Assembly (NCBI GenBank): GCA_948567375.1
Contig: OX419757.1
Location: 5,208,001 to 5,272,000 of the forward strand
DNA from: Lunularia cruciata
Taxonomy: Eukaryota > Streptophyta > Marchantiopsida > Lunulariales > Lunulariaceae
DNA: 64,000 bases
Direction of reading: 5' to 3'
The position numbers and the translations under genes were made by a program. Below are positions 47,525-58,439 of the stretch, one piece after another (within the stretch, counting starts at the first letter, position 1; the number at the start of each line of letters is the position of its first letter). The notes below the pieces were generated by a model. It ran no database searches. It was not told the DNA's origin and was given only the letters and a program-made list of their open reading frames with translations.

Positions 47525-48265
47525 TGTAATACCAAAAGCTAGCCAGATGATCTTGATATGAAATTTGGTTTGGTAACATCTAGAATGATATTATACATGA
47601 TGGAAAAAATAGATCAGATAGAAGTATCACCAAAAGAGTACTTCTACTAATAGGACAAAAACCAAAATAGACTTGAAAACCTTAGAAATCAATAGCTAGA
47701 CATATGATTTAAAGGTGAGAATTGGTTTGGTAACATCTAGAAGGATGTTACACATGATAGAAAAAATAGATCAAAAAGAGCTATCAACAAAAGGGGACTT
47801 CTACTAGTAGAGTAGAAACCAAAATATGCTTGAAATCTTTGACAGCAATTTTGGAGGCCTAAACGGGTGAATTAGGCCTAAAAAATGTGTAGATTTTCCC
47901 CTTGCAATCATAGGAACGGCTGGCCTTCCCTCCCCTTGGTTTGTCTTGACAAGAGCCTTCCAATGGTACCTCACACACGTGATTTTGAGATTCCTATAGG
48001 AAGATTTCTTAAAAGATTCCTTCCAATCAAAGCTTGTTTGACCAACCAGATAGGATCAAGACCAACATGTCACCCATCCAAGTAAATAATCCAAGGTTGG
48101 AGCTTGTTGACATATCTCCTATCTATGTGCCTAATCCTATGGTGGAGTTTCCTTGGAGGAGATCGTATATGTCTATATAATAAAGAGAAGGTTCTCCTTT
48201 GGGCCATCGGATGCTTGAGTGTGAAATTTTTTTTTTCTCTTTTCTCTTGTCCTCAGAGTATTATA
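47525..48265 (+). mobile_element. Solo LTR (copy 2) inserted in gypsy gag
   Basis: Plus-strand homologue of 36469-37049: starts tgtaatacc, ends agtattata, 741 bp. Flanks gcaat (47520-47524) and gcaac (48266-48270) form a near-perfect 5-bp target duplication. The gag reading TWTTMQKWLL stops exactly at its edge. It is longer than copy 1 because about 160 bp (tttggtaacatctagaa ... ttctact) are duplicated in tandem (47560-47690 and 47720-47850). Confidence 0.7.
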
Positions 48266-48269
48266 GCAA

Positions 48270-48760
48270 CCATTTTTGCATGGTTGTCCAAGTGAACTTT
48301 CTCCTTTCTACCAACAATGATTGTTCCCAAGCGTCATACCATGTGAGGGCTTTATCAATCAAGTACTCACATCAAACACACTTGCAAAATGATCAATGAT
48401 CTCCATTGTGAACAATTGAAGGTATTGATTCATTCTTGAAATCAAATTTTCCACTACTCCCATGGAATGCTGTCCCTTGTAAGGCTTGATGTTGCACGTC
48501 TTTTTCATTTGTAGTAACAATGTGGCTTGGTTGTTGATTGGAATCAGTGTCATCAACATGCATAACTTTCCAAGTACTTCAATGGCTGGTGCTGGTTGTT
48601 GAGAGGGCTCCCCTTATTGCATTATTTGATCATTTTTTACAGTTCATATTTGATTTTGCAATTCCTCCATGGTCATTTTGATTTCTCAAAACTTGTTCAA
48701 CATCCCTTACATTCCTTACATCAACTCTTGTACCTGTGGATCCATGATTCCTACACATAT
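48270..48760 (-). pseudogene. Gypsy gag N-terminal remnant
   Basis: Minus strand, reading KPYKGQHSMGVVENLISRMN, QYLQLFTMEIIDHFASVFDV, then ALTWYDAWEQSLLVERRKF. This is the usual retrotransposon gag pattern (fixed order of a short 'F(x)G' start, ISRMxQYF and alTWY). It continues, after the solo LTR, into the gypsy remnant at 47520. Stops are present. Confidence 0.65.
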
Positions 48761-48799
48761 GATCGATGTTCAATTGCTACTTCCTACTTCAAAAAAGGG

Positions 48800-50720
48800 T
48801 TAGAATGATCACTTGGGAGGTTGCAAAAACTATGAGGATTACCATTGGGATCTCAGAGGCTATCACTCGTTGAAGGATTACAATTTGTATATATTATTCA
48901 TTGTGCACTTTACGGAGCAATCGGTAGAGAGAAGCCAGTTACAAGGATCCTGCATAACAAACCATTGTAGAAGCAACTGTGAAACTCTTTCAACAAAAAA
49001 TTACACCTACTTGACCAATGGCCAAGCAGTGTTCTTTGATGTACTCATGAGAGCCCGTAGATTGGGCAGAAATGTTTGATAGACAACGTAAGCTCCTGCA
49101 TTAAGATTTTGAGGACAAGGGAGATGCCACCTACGTTGCTCCTTTTGCTATTCATTACTACATGGAGACAAACATGCTAACCAAGGAGAAGAGGAAGAGG
49201 TTTCCTATGCATTTCCATTTTGCAAGTTATTTTGAATCACAACCTAAAGGATCCATCCAGATCACTAAGTATTGGCTGGACAATGCTTCGTTTCTATGAC
49301 AAGCAAGTTTGTGCTTATAGATAAGAACTAGCCCTGCCAAAGGCTCAAAACAGGAAGAATACCACACCAAAGAAGAAGCCACTTCCTCCAGCAAAGAAGT
49401 TGAATGCAAGTGCACCAATTGTTGAAGTGTCCACTTTAGAAGATGCAGCCAAGGACACTAAAGTGGAAAAAGATGATGAAGAAGAGGAGCAAGGATCCTT
49501 CACCCTATATGGATTGACCTCCACTTTAGAAGACAAAGGACAATGGGGGAAAAAATTGGAAAGATGCCCAATCTGATCCAAATGTGCAAGATCAAGATAT
49601 GGATGAGTGCCCTACAGATGAAGAAGAGCATGTGATAGAAGAAGCAGCAATGCCAAAGTAGTGACCGCTAAGTCTGGTTGCAAAAGAAGAAGAAGCCACA
49701 AGAGAGACCAGATATTGAGTGCTTGAAGGACCAAGAACTTTGGCCTGAAAAGGAGAAGGAGGCCAAGGACACACAAAAAAAGAAGATCACATTATCAACA
49801 ATGCAAAAGAAGAAGAGGAGATCAACATTGTAACTGATATTCTAGAAGTTGCACCAGAAGTGCAGATTGAAGTGCAGGAGGCACCAATAAGTTCCAAGTC
49901 AGTACATGTGCAAGAAGGATCAAGCTTCATCATTCGTTCAGTTGCACTGCACTATAATTGATGGAGGTGTTGTTGCTCTAGTACCAAGCTGAGTATCTTG
50001 GCGTGGTAGAATATACCACTTTGATCAGAAGTATGCACAAGTGTCTACACTCAGAAGGCCAAAGAAGACCTAGTGACAGACAAAGTAGTGAAGGCCAAAG
50101 ACCTACACAAGGCAGAGGCTTCAAAAGTATGCTACATAAGAACTAATTAACCAAGATGAAAAGTGCCACAATAGAGAATGGATGAGACTACCGGGCAACA
50201 AAAACCCAAAGGTTTGAAGGCAATTGGAAGGCACATTGCCTTGAGTTTGATCAGCTTAAGAAGGAAGCCAAAGACCAATTTCATGGCAAGTGCCAAGAGT
50301 TGAAGAGCGCTTGGAGTGCTTTGAAGGAGAAACATGACCAAGTGGTGAATTTGGAGATGCAAATGCATGCATATCAAAAAGAGGTATTAGTGCAACTAGA
50401 ATGTCTTGCCAAGGAGGCAGAAGAAGAGAGAATGAAGCATGGAGGAAGTCTCCAAGTGCTGGAAGAGAAAAAGGCCAAATAAATCATTTGAACAAAGAAC
50501 ATTGATGAGGACCAGCTGAAGCTGCTGCAGCAATTAGAGGAGACCTAACCCTGTTTGTAGAGATGCTAAATGAAGAAGGAGTAGTGAGTTCCTTGCAAAC
50601 CAAATGCCATGAATTGAAGATGTAGGTCTAGAGATTACAGAACCAGGCTTATGAAGAAGAATGGATGAACATCATGTCCTTGCACTTGAAGGAGCACTTA
50701 GACAGTGTCTAAATGAATTG
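48800..50720 (+). pseudogene. Distant coiled-coil family relic
   Basis: NYTYLTNGQAVFFDVLMRAR near 49000 resembles TYVNNEQATFF of the coiled-coil family. It is followed by an acidic, Lys-rich stretch (about 49430-49900) and a helix-rich segment SAWSALKEKHDQVVNLEMQM, HAYQKEVLVQLECLAKEAEE (50300-50480). The same three-part order (globular, charged, coiled coil) is kept, but similarity is low and many stops interrupt it. The family link is an inference. Confidence 0.35.
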
Positions 50721-53160
50721 TGCCTGACCTTCTTGCTAGAGATAGCTAAGTATCAGCCACATATAGACCAGTTAGTTAGATATCTAACAGGTGAACATAG
50801 TCCCTAAGTAGTTCCAGCCCAAGGCACTCCCCTAAAGGGAAGTCCTTCTATGAGATAGGCACTCTTAGGCAGATTTTAGGCACTCCAAATTGTATTCAGG
50901 CACACCAACTAGACCATTAGCATGTGCACTCAGAGTTATGTGGCACTTTGACTTTGCATAGTTGAGGAGAAGTGCACTTGGAATAATTATGTACATAATT
51001 GTAAAGGATTGCCCTTGGGATTGTACAACCTCAAGTGGTTATACACTAAAGTTAGAATATGCATGGAAGCCCTGATATCCTCCTTGACACGTGTTAGGAG
51101 ACTAATCATTTGGCAGATGATTAAGATACGGTAGGATTAGGTTATTAAAAACCAATGATGGACAATTTAGCTATATGTACATAGGGTACATACAAATTAA
51201 GTGAAATCTCAAGTGGAAATACAAGGGTTGTATAACAATAATGTCTATATACCATGGAAAGTACATACAAAAGGAATCAAAGATGGATTTGATCCCCTAT
51301 AGAATGAAAAAGTCAAAATAAAATTAGATCAGAAATGGTATTGAAGACATATAAGGGATCCAATTGAACAACCATCCATTCAAGGTGAAGATCCAAGAAT
51401 ACTCTAATGCTTGCCTTGTGTGGTTATTGCATATCTGCTTAAATGTGGCACCACACAAAAGTTATATGCGGCTAAATGTGGCCGTTCCATGGAAAAAGTC
51501 ACAAACAAAGATGCCTGGTTATAGCCCTGCACTAGTTGTTATTTTTTGTTAGTTGGTCCCAAGAGAGGTAGCATGCCTTGGGATCCAAGTTCTTTTTGTC
51601 CTTGTGAGTCTGTTGAGGTCTAAATTGGTCCAAATGGTTGGAAATTTCTGTCCAATTGCTACATACACCAAATACAACTTTTCTCTACCAGAGGTGTTGT
51701 CTTACCTCAGTGACACTGGGATTCTCTGAGCTGTATATCTTTTATCTCAAACCTTTTCAAATTCCTCCAATACAACTACAAAACTTTGCTAATCAACTTT
51801 AATTGAGATGTTTACAAATGATTGTAAACCAGGTTGCTTCGCCAATTTTATTATGTCCACTTATGGCCAGGTGCCCCAGACTACATCTTTGAGTGTAGTC
51901 TTGGAGATTGTTGAAATTCATGTTTGGAATTTAGGCTATGATAGCATTACATAGTAATTGGATTAACAAGGATTATGTTTTGATAGCAAGAGGTATTTTT
52001 AAAAACCATAAATGTGGTATTTTTTATGATTGGTCAGTCATACACATGAGATCATTGATGTAAATCTCTGATGAATAAGGATATCACTAAATAAAGGAAT
52101 TAACAACTAAGATTTTCAATGTAGAAGCTATGAAATGTATACTTTCTTCATGCATAAGGTGCAGATTATAGAGCATATCTAGCTAATTTTGTACTTCAGA
52201 TCTCAAGTTAGGCTATAATTATTGTATTTTGATTTTCTTTGAAGATAATATTCTAGTCTACCGGTAAAGAGAGAATTTTAAAAACCTTGGCTCTTACACA
52301 TTCTCAAGCAATTTTGGAGAGGAAAATCTTAACTTAAAACTGATTTTTCTATAGCGATGCTAGTTGATGAGCCAATATGTAACTATATTTGATATTGATT
52401 CAAAATTTGTTGAAATAATTTTGTATCTCAAAAGCTAAATACGATTAGATATTTGGGGAAAGTATACTCATTGTTGAAGATGGATAGGGAACATCAAAGC
52501 AGGTCCAGAAAGAAGGATTTTGGATTAAAATAACATAGAATGATACCAGAATAAGGGAGATACATCTAGTACATCAATCTTGGAGTTTTAAGATGTATTA
52601 GTTCAAGAACTTGTTGAAGAACATGGTGATATATTTTATTGAATCAATCAATGACGATTGCTCCTAAGGTTATGCCGTTGGTTAACATTGATGAAAAATT
52701 TGACTCATCAACTCAAATGAAAGCTATTCAATACATGATTATAATTAGAGCACAATTAATAATGTAAATTATGAGATTAGTGTAAGAACTAAAATTATTC
52801 TTGTGTGGTAAGTTTTGTTTATGTATTATAACAAACAATGGGAATTTGAAATTCTATTTTCTTTATTTATACTATTGTAAGTATTCTTAATTTTCATAGA
52901 ATTAATATTTGGATTATTGAAGTTGAAATTAATAAAACTTGTAATCTTTAATGAAGTATTGAAGTTGGCACTGAGTCTAGATTTAATTATAATACCTTAA
53001 TAAAATAAACAGTCCATAAGGTGAATATATCTCTGTCTCTGTACTCTTGCCAAGGCCTTTCAGGCCTTTTTTTGGTCTCTGCAACGTTAACTCTAAGTTA
53101 TATCCGCCCTTATTAATAAATAAGGTACTCGCTATCGGATCTGGACCGATATTTCATTAG
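50721..53160. other. Spacer, nothing recognised
   Basis: AT-rich from 51900 on. A 62-codon plus frame (51364-51552) has no family features. Confidence 0.45.
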
Positions 53161-53162
53161 AA

Positions 53163-53433
53163 ATGGCATCATTGTACGTCCAGTTACGCCTTCGAAAGAC
53201 GAGATTTCTCTCAATGCGAGGGAGAGATGGCGCAACTCTCCCTCCTCGTAAGTTCTTAGTCGTAGCGCTCTCCCTCTGGTCGAGTGCCGCACCTCTCTTT
53301 ACCGTTCAAAAAGGAGACGCTAGCAAACATGAAGAAGATCGGCAAGTTCGTTAAGCTGACCTTGACCACCCCAGCTAAAGCTAAGAGACATCGACAGGAA
53401 GGGAAGTCGCCTTTGGTGCACTAAACAACCATA
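53163..53433 (+). CDS. Two short ORFs in a GC-richer island
   Basis: ATG 53163 opens 63 codons (MASLYVQLRLRKTRFLSMRG...). A second ATG at 53330 in another frame opens a 31-codon Lys-rich frame (MKKIGKFVKLTLTTPAKAKR) ending at a stop in gcactaa. I recognise neither. The second resembles the basic N-terminus of some organellar ribosomal proteins only vaguely. Base composition clearly differs from both flanks, so this may be exon or inserted DNA. Confidence 0.25.
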
Positions 53434-53442
53434 AACGGAGAA

Positions 53443-53545
53443 AGGCGACCCCTTAGGATAAATGAAGGATGGGAAGACCCCATCAAGCTGTACAAGGAAG
53501 ATAAAAGAAAAGGTAACATGGGGCTAAGCCCCAATAGAAATTTAC
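53443..53545 (+). repeat. Dispersed hairpin module copy
   Basis: aaggcgaccccttaggataa, then gatggg-aagac-cccatc (53468-53473 / 53479-53484), then tgtacaaggaag and aaaaggtaacatggggcta. Closest to the copies at 15461 and 35600. Confidence 0.55.
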
Positions 53546-54756
53546 CTTATTGAACCTAAGATATCCGAGATATGCAAATCATACGGTCTACACACAACTG
53601 GAGCATCCGGAGAAACATCAACTAATGTGATTGCTCTCCTCTGGATTGCACCATAAACAACCATAAACTAAACCTAAACTGTCCGGAGAAAACAAAGGGC
53701 CAGGCCCTTTGCTTAGTTGCTTAGGGGGCGCCGTCCCACGTGAGGAGGCCTGGAGCGTGCACATGTCCCTCGGACCCACGGAGTGCCTGGTGTTCTCTGG
53801 ATTGCTTTGAATAGGCACACCGACATCTATGATTTGCAAAAGCTACTCACTTGTCGCTCTCAAAGCGATGACTTTTAACCTAAAGCGCATACACAGCTCA
53901 TAGCAAAAGCATATCTTTTTTGGTTTACGGTTAATGCAGTGAAAAGACCAGACGTAGCTCGTAGCAAAAGTTGTCTGTTTACCGTTAATAAACTGGAAAG
54001 GAACCGAAAAGCGACAGCCAAAAGAGGTGAAGTTTTTATCATACTGTATAACGATATCATGTTATTATATTACTTTATATATAATTAAATTATCTTAAAA
54101 TATTAGGAATATATTAGACAATTTTTTATTTAATAACATTATTAATGTGTATATAGACATAATTTAATCACATATTTAATTAATATATTTCACAATATAA
54201 TTTATTTCAAAGTGTATTTCATCTTATGACCTGGTTTACGTTTATTTCACATTATGATTTTATTTAAAAAATAATAATAATCTTCCCATGAATAAAAACT
54301 TGAATGAAATTCACTTTGTTATTTTGCCCGGGCGTCCACCAATACTACTTTGCGTGTTGCATCCGCGTATAGGGACCAAACATGGAACAATTCGCAGTCA
54401 TACCCCGTCCAATCCCAAAAACTTAGTGTTTATTACGCTTGTTCATTAACTCTTATTCTTTTCACGGAATATTTGAATCCATTTGCTACATTTTGACCCT
54501 CTCAAGTTAGTAAGATGTTGCATTCCACGCGATCAACCGTCTTGCAATTTGCACTTGTTCCGAAGAAGCATTGTTTGTCCACACCACTATACCATTTTAG
54601 AGGGTTTCAAAAATAATTTTATGAAGTTTTGTATATTTTCGTATAGATGATTATGAAATGTTGATTAGATCGGTATAGAGTACAGGGAAGAGAAAGAAAG
54701 AGTCCCACTACATAGTTCCAAGTTCCTTGTTATTAGCAAACTTTATAAGAAATGAT
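53546..54756. other. Spacer, GC-rich then AT-rich
   Basis: 53640-53840 is GC-rich, with aaagggccaggcccttt (perfect palindromic arms) and a CACGTG core in cccacgtgagg. 54000-54300 is very AT-rich. No supported gene. Confidence 0.4.
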
Positions 54757-54889
54757 TCGTAGAAAATAAAAGATATGAAGTTTTCCATTGTTACACCATA
54801 ATGTATTGATTACATATTAGAGTTAATAAAGTGTCTGATTTAGGGTGAATATGGTCTATAGCCGATAGATGTAATGTGTTAATTTAGGA

Positions 54890-55215
54890 TTAAATGAGAT
54901 TTTGCTCATTGTTGCTTGTCGTTGCTCCTTATCGTTTGTCATTGCTTGTAGCCACTCAATGGTGCTTGGTGCTATTGGTAGCCGCTCTATAATGTGTTAA
55001 TTTAGGGTTAAATAGGATTTTGCTGATTGCTCAATTTCGCTTGTTGTTACTCATTGTTGCTCATAGCCGCTCACAGCTGCTCGATGGAGCCTGAAGCTTG
55101 AAGCTCATTGGTGCCCATAGCCGCTCGTAGTCTCTCGTAGTTGCTTGTGGCCGCTCGTAGTTGCTTGTTACCACTTGTTGCCACTCGTAGTTGCTTGTTG
55201 CCGCGGGTAGTTGCT
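54890..55215. repeat. Minisatellite of gttgcttg / gccgctcgta units
   Basis: About 20-bp units built from cgtagttgcttgttgccgct and variants, many copies. The minus frame over it repeats ATSGNKQLRAATS only as a reflection of the array. Larger than the A version. Confidence 0.7.
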
Positions 55216-55980
55216 TGATAGTGCCTATTGATTTTGCATCCAGATGTGAGCCTGCATTGCAATCAAGTTTTTGCTAAATCTTTGTTGCCCTTTTGGAGTA
55301 AAATTCTTCAACCTTCAAATAATTTTTTGGTTGCTGCAAGACAATGCAAATCATTTTCCATAACTCGCACTATCTCCCTTGCCACACTAATCTATGGAAA
55401 TGAACCAACACACCAAAGCAAACCTACAAATCCCACCGGTTTAGTTTATTGACAAGACCACTTGAGAACGACATTTTGGATCTGCCAAAAATTACATAAA
55501 TCTCACTCTCAGAATCACCCACCAAAATAAAAAACAACTCTCTCAAGAAGTCACATCATCTCTTTTGACAATTATTTATTTAATTATAAAAATTTAAAAT
55601 ATCATCTCTTTTAAAAATTATTTATTTCACTATGAAAATTTTAATTATCCATAATATAATGTCTATTTTTTATAAATAAATTTAAATTATATAATAATTT
55701 ACAATTTATAAAAATTTATTGAAAGTATTTATTTATGGAAATTCTAATTATCTATAATATAATATTTAATTTTTATAAATGAATATAAATTATATAATAA
55801 TTTACAATTTATAGAAATTTATAAAAAACATTCATTTATTAGCACTAGTTTGCTTTATAGAGTTCACTAAAAGTAATTATAAAATTTATTATTTATCCTC
55901 TTCGCCAAGTCACTATAAAGAATTACAAAATTTATCATTACGAAATTTGTTGATTCTATTGTCTGTCCACCGTCAGTTCG
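55216..55980. other. AT-rich spacer in segment C
   Basis: Equivalent to 18580-19260. No gene. Local duplications of tattataattta phrases at 55560-55830. Confidence 0.4.
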
Positions 55981-56043
55981 GATACGGGTATTTGTTCTTG
56001 CACATGCTTACGTTATAAACCATTACTAAAGCCCCCGCATTCA

Positions 56044-56178
56044 ATGGCTTTGAATGCCGGAGTGCCTACCAACACCCCATGCATTCTTTGCACCAATCTG
56101 CGCAGTCTTCCAACTAATCTTCTTAACATGCAAGGTGGGAACCAGAATGCCATGCATCGACTGCATTCTGAAGACTGA
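56044..56178 (+). CDS. Small conserved ORF (segment C)
   Basis: ATG 56044 opens 44 codons (MALNAGVPTNTPCILCTNLR...) to a TGA after RLHSED. Homologue of 19342-19515. It ends earlier because of a shift relative to A, and the splice-donor-like GTAAGA of A is gaCGTCAGAA here. A TATAAA precedes it at the same short distance. If real, one of the two copies is damaged. Confidence 0.25.
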   Translation: MALNAGVPTNTPCILCTNLRSLPTNLLNMQGGNQNAMHRLHSED

Positions 56179-56319
56179 TCAGGACGTCAGAAAACGCAAG
56201 CTTAACACCATGGAAGGAAAGTTTTTATGTTGTGATATAAATTTTCTACAGTAACTATATCGTGATAATGTCATTGTAACCTAAGTTACTTTATGACCAT
56301 ACACCTGGATTGAAGCATC

Positions 56320-57489
56320 TCATGCTTGGAGGCGCTCACCTTGATACCAATCATTCCCAAATAACTCCGAGAGACGATAACGAGCCTCCCAAGAGAAATG
56401 CCACGCTATAAATCCTTGGAAAAAATCTTCTAGGGCGTTTCTCACCTCAAATGAACCACTTGCTTGCGCTATTTCCCTCGAGCAAATTACACTTTGGAGC
56501 GCACGATCAATGCTCATCCTCAGGGCTTCTAAGGGACTTATCTGTTTGACTTGCGCTAAAGAGTAAATGAAATTGCGCGTTTCTCCATCCTTCGTCTCTT
56601 TGTAAAAGGAAAATATGTCGTTGATCAGATTTATTGCATCTAGAATTTCGGGTAGAATTGGAAAAATCTTGCAGTTGTAGAACTCAGAGTCTGCAATTAA
56701 CGTTTCAGGTGAGTACTTTCCTGGCACGAGTCTTGGACTGGAGAATATAAAGGTGGCAAAAGTCTCAGCTATACCAGATTTGCCGCGTATGAAATCTGGA
56801 AAGTGCTGCATTGCGGAGGTAAGCTGTGCAGTGGATGTGTGTATTTCACCAAAGTGTTCCATTTGAGTTCCATCTATGAATTGTAGAACCCCGGACAAGT
56901 AGATGCCCTGGAAACGAGGTTGGTTTGGGAAGAAAGGATTCAGTTCCGTGCTGAGATGAGTAATCATCTCTTCCAACGTCGGGTGCAGAGGTCCACGATT
57001 AGGATAAAGCTTCTCGTATGCCTTTGGATTGGAAACTTTGAGAGAAAACAAGGTCATGTCTTCTCGGAAGACCTCTCCTTCTGTGCTATGCTTGCTGCCC
57101 AGGTCGTCGATTGCAATCAGGACAGCGGTCCCATGAGCAATTTTCATCTGGTCTTCAAGTGTTCGTCCCTTGTAGCACAAGTGAGCAAACATACACAATC
57201 CTTTCATGTACATTGATCTGGTGGTAGAATCTGGAGCGGCCTTGATATACAGATTGAATACATCATCCAGCTGATCTAAGTTGTTGGATTCTCTGGTATT
57301 TGACCACCCCACATCCTGTAGAAACTTCAGCAGCATGTCATATACTTTGCCAAAGGTTTCACCGTAGTCATGGCTTCCTGTCTCAACAGGTTCTTCGGCT
57401 CCTTGGACCATCTTGAAGTTCATAGTCTGCATCTCGCTGGAAATTGAGCCCCTGGAGAAGCCGTTGTTCTCCTCCGACCTGTAAGCCAT
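56320..57489 (-). CDS. Fungal-type (trichodiene-synthase-like) terpene synthase, copy C
   Basis: Intact, 389 codons, start ATG 57489 (the frame up to 57498 begins with GTG). Same motifs as TPS-A: AIDDLGSKH (D128-D129), NDIFSFYKETKD (N290, S294, E298), EARYRLSEL (R370-Y371). By my count 21 residues differ from TPS-A, among them AVLIAIDD versus AIMTAIDD just before the first metal site and NDIF versus NDIL inside the second. Several C residues (LQDVGW, HPTLEE) match the pseudogene at 16640-17806 where A differs, so C may be closer to the ancestor. The AATAAA found after TPS-A is deleted here. Expected role: class I cyclisation of a prenyl diphosphate in the cytosol. Confidence 0.92.
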   Translation of the reverse strand: MAYRSEENNGFSRGSISSEMQTMNFKMVQGAEEPVETGSHDYGETFGKVYDMLLKFLQDVGWSNTRESNNLDQLDDVFNLYIKAAPDSTTRSMYMKGLCMFAHLCYKGRTLEDQMKIAHGTAVLIAIDDLGSKHSTEGEVFREDMTLFSLKVSNPKAYEKLYPNRGPLHPTLEEMITHLSTELNPFFPNQPRFQGIYLSGVLQFIDGTQMEHFGEIHTSTAQLTSAMQHFPDFIRGKSGIAETFATFIFSSPRLVPGKYSPETLIADSEFYNCKIFPILPEILDAINLINDIFSFYKETKDGETRNFIYSLAQVKQISPLEALRMSIDRALQSVICSREIAQASGSFEVRNALEDFFQGFIAWHFSWEARYRLSELFGNDWYQGERLQA

Positions 57490-57527
57490 CAAAGACACGA
57501 GAGAGAAAGAGGAGACAATTTAACCGC

Positions 57528-57533
57528 TATATA
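57528..57533 (-). promoter_or_regulatory. TATA-like box of TPS-C
   Basis: A single TATATA, 39 bp upstream of the ATG, in the same context as the duplicated one of TPS-A. Confidence 0.4.
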
Positions 57534-57654
57534 GGATGATCTTGAATACGGGTCAGAGCTTCACGTTTGTTCCCGGAGATCCAGAGCCTCAATATATCTA
57601 ACGTGCCCAGTTACTTCCTCATCTTATACAGGTGGAAACTATTAACAGGGAACA

Positions 57655-57745
57655 AGGTGACCGCGTAGAAAACACGAAGGGTGATTGGAAGATTGGGTGC
57701 ACTTGATGGGTCTTCCCATCAAGGAGGAGACAAAAGAGGTAAAGT
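57655..57745 (+). repeat. Hairpin module copy 1 upstream of TPS-C
   Basis: aaggtgaccgcgtagaaaac, then the perfect stem cttgatggg / cccatcaag (57702-57710, 57715-57723), then gaggagacaaaagaggtaaa. A weaker palindrome, gatggggtcttcccatc, follows at 57795-57811. Confidence 0.6.
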
Positions 57746-57882
57746 AATTAAAATTTAAAATTAAAATATTTAATAAAACGGCTTGTACGGGCTTGATGGG
57801 GTCTTCCCATCCTTCTTTTTTTATACGCTATCGTCCTTCCTTCCATTAAAAGGGTGTACATGATGGGTCTTCCCGATCAAGG

Positions 57883-57930
57883 ATGAGTCAACAATAGTAA
57901 AATATATAGTGGAAACGCTGACCAGAGATC
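57883..57930. repeat. Single unit of the TGAGTCA repeat (TPS-C)
   Basis: gatcaaggatgagtcaacaa then tagtaaaatatatagtggaa: one copy, against four upstream of TPS-A. Confidence 0.75.
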
Positions 57931-57959
57931 CAGGATGAGACAAAAGAGGTAAAATGATA

Positions 57960-58055
57960 TAGGTGGAAACGAGAACAGATAAGGCGACCGCTTAGAACAC
58001 GTGAAAGATGGATCCTCCTTGATTTCCAACCAAGGAGGAGACAAAAGAGGTAAGT
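57960..58055 (+). repeat. Hairpin module copy 2 upstream of TPS-C
   Basis: aaggcgaccgcttagaacac, stem cctccttg / caaggagg (58014-58021, 58031-58038), then agacaaaagaggtaagtg. Confidence 0.55.
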
Positions 58056-58439
58056 GAAATAGAAATTTATTTATAAATAATTCAGATAGTTTAATAAATT
58101 TAATTTAAAATATAATTAAATTAAAACACGAATTAAATATATCTTAAGATAATTATGTATATCATAATTTTTAGATTATAAATTAAAACCTTGTAAAATC
58201 AATTACCAATTCAAATATGACAATTCATTCCAGACTTCTCCCGCTCCACTTCTCGGTGTATTATTGAAACCCACTTATTGTCAACTAGATCGTAATATAC
58301 CAAAACGAAAATTTCTAGGAATATCAGGCCATGAATGCGAAATTAACCCAACAACAACATCTTAAAATATCAAATAACTTCATAATTCTCAAACATGAAA
58401 TTACACGTAAATTTTAGTTTAAATATTAATTCAAACTAA

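Noticed and set aside
53330-53433. Organellar ribosomal protein L11-like start (MKKIGKFVKL)
   Set aside because: Only a few basic and hydrophobic positions agree and the frame ends after 31 codons, which is too little to support a call.
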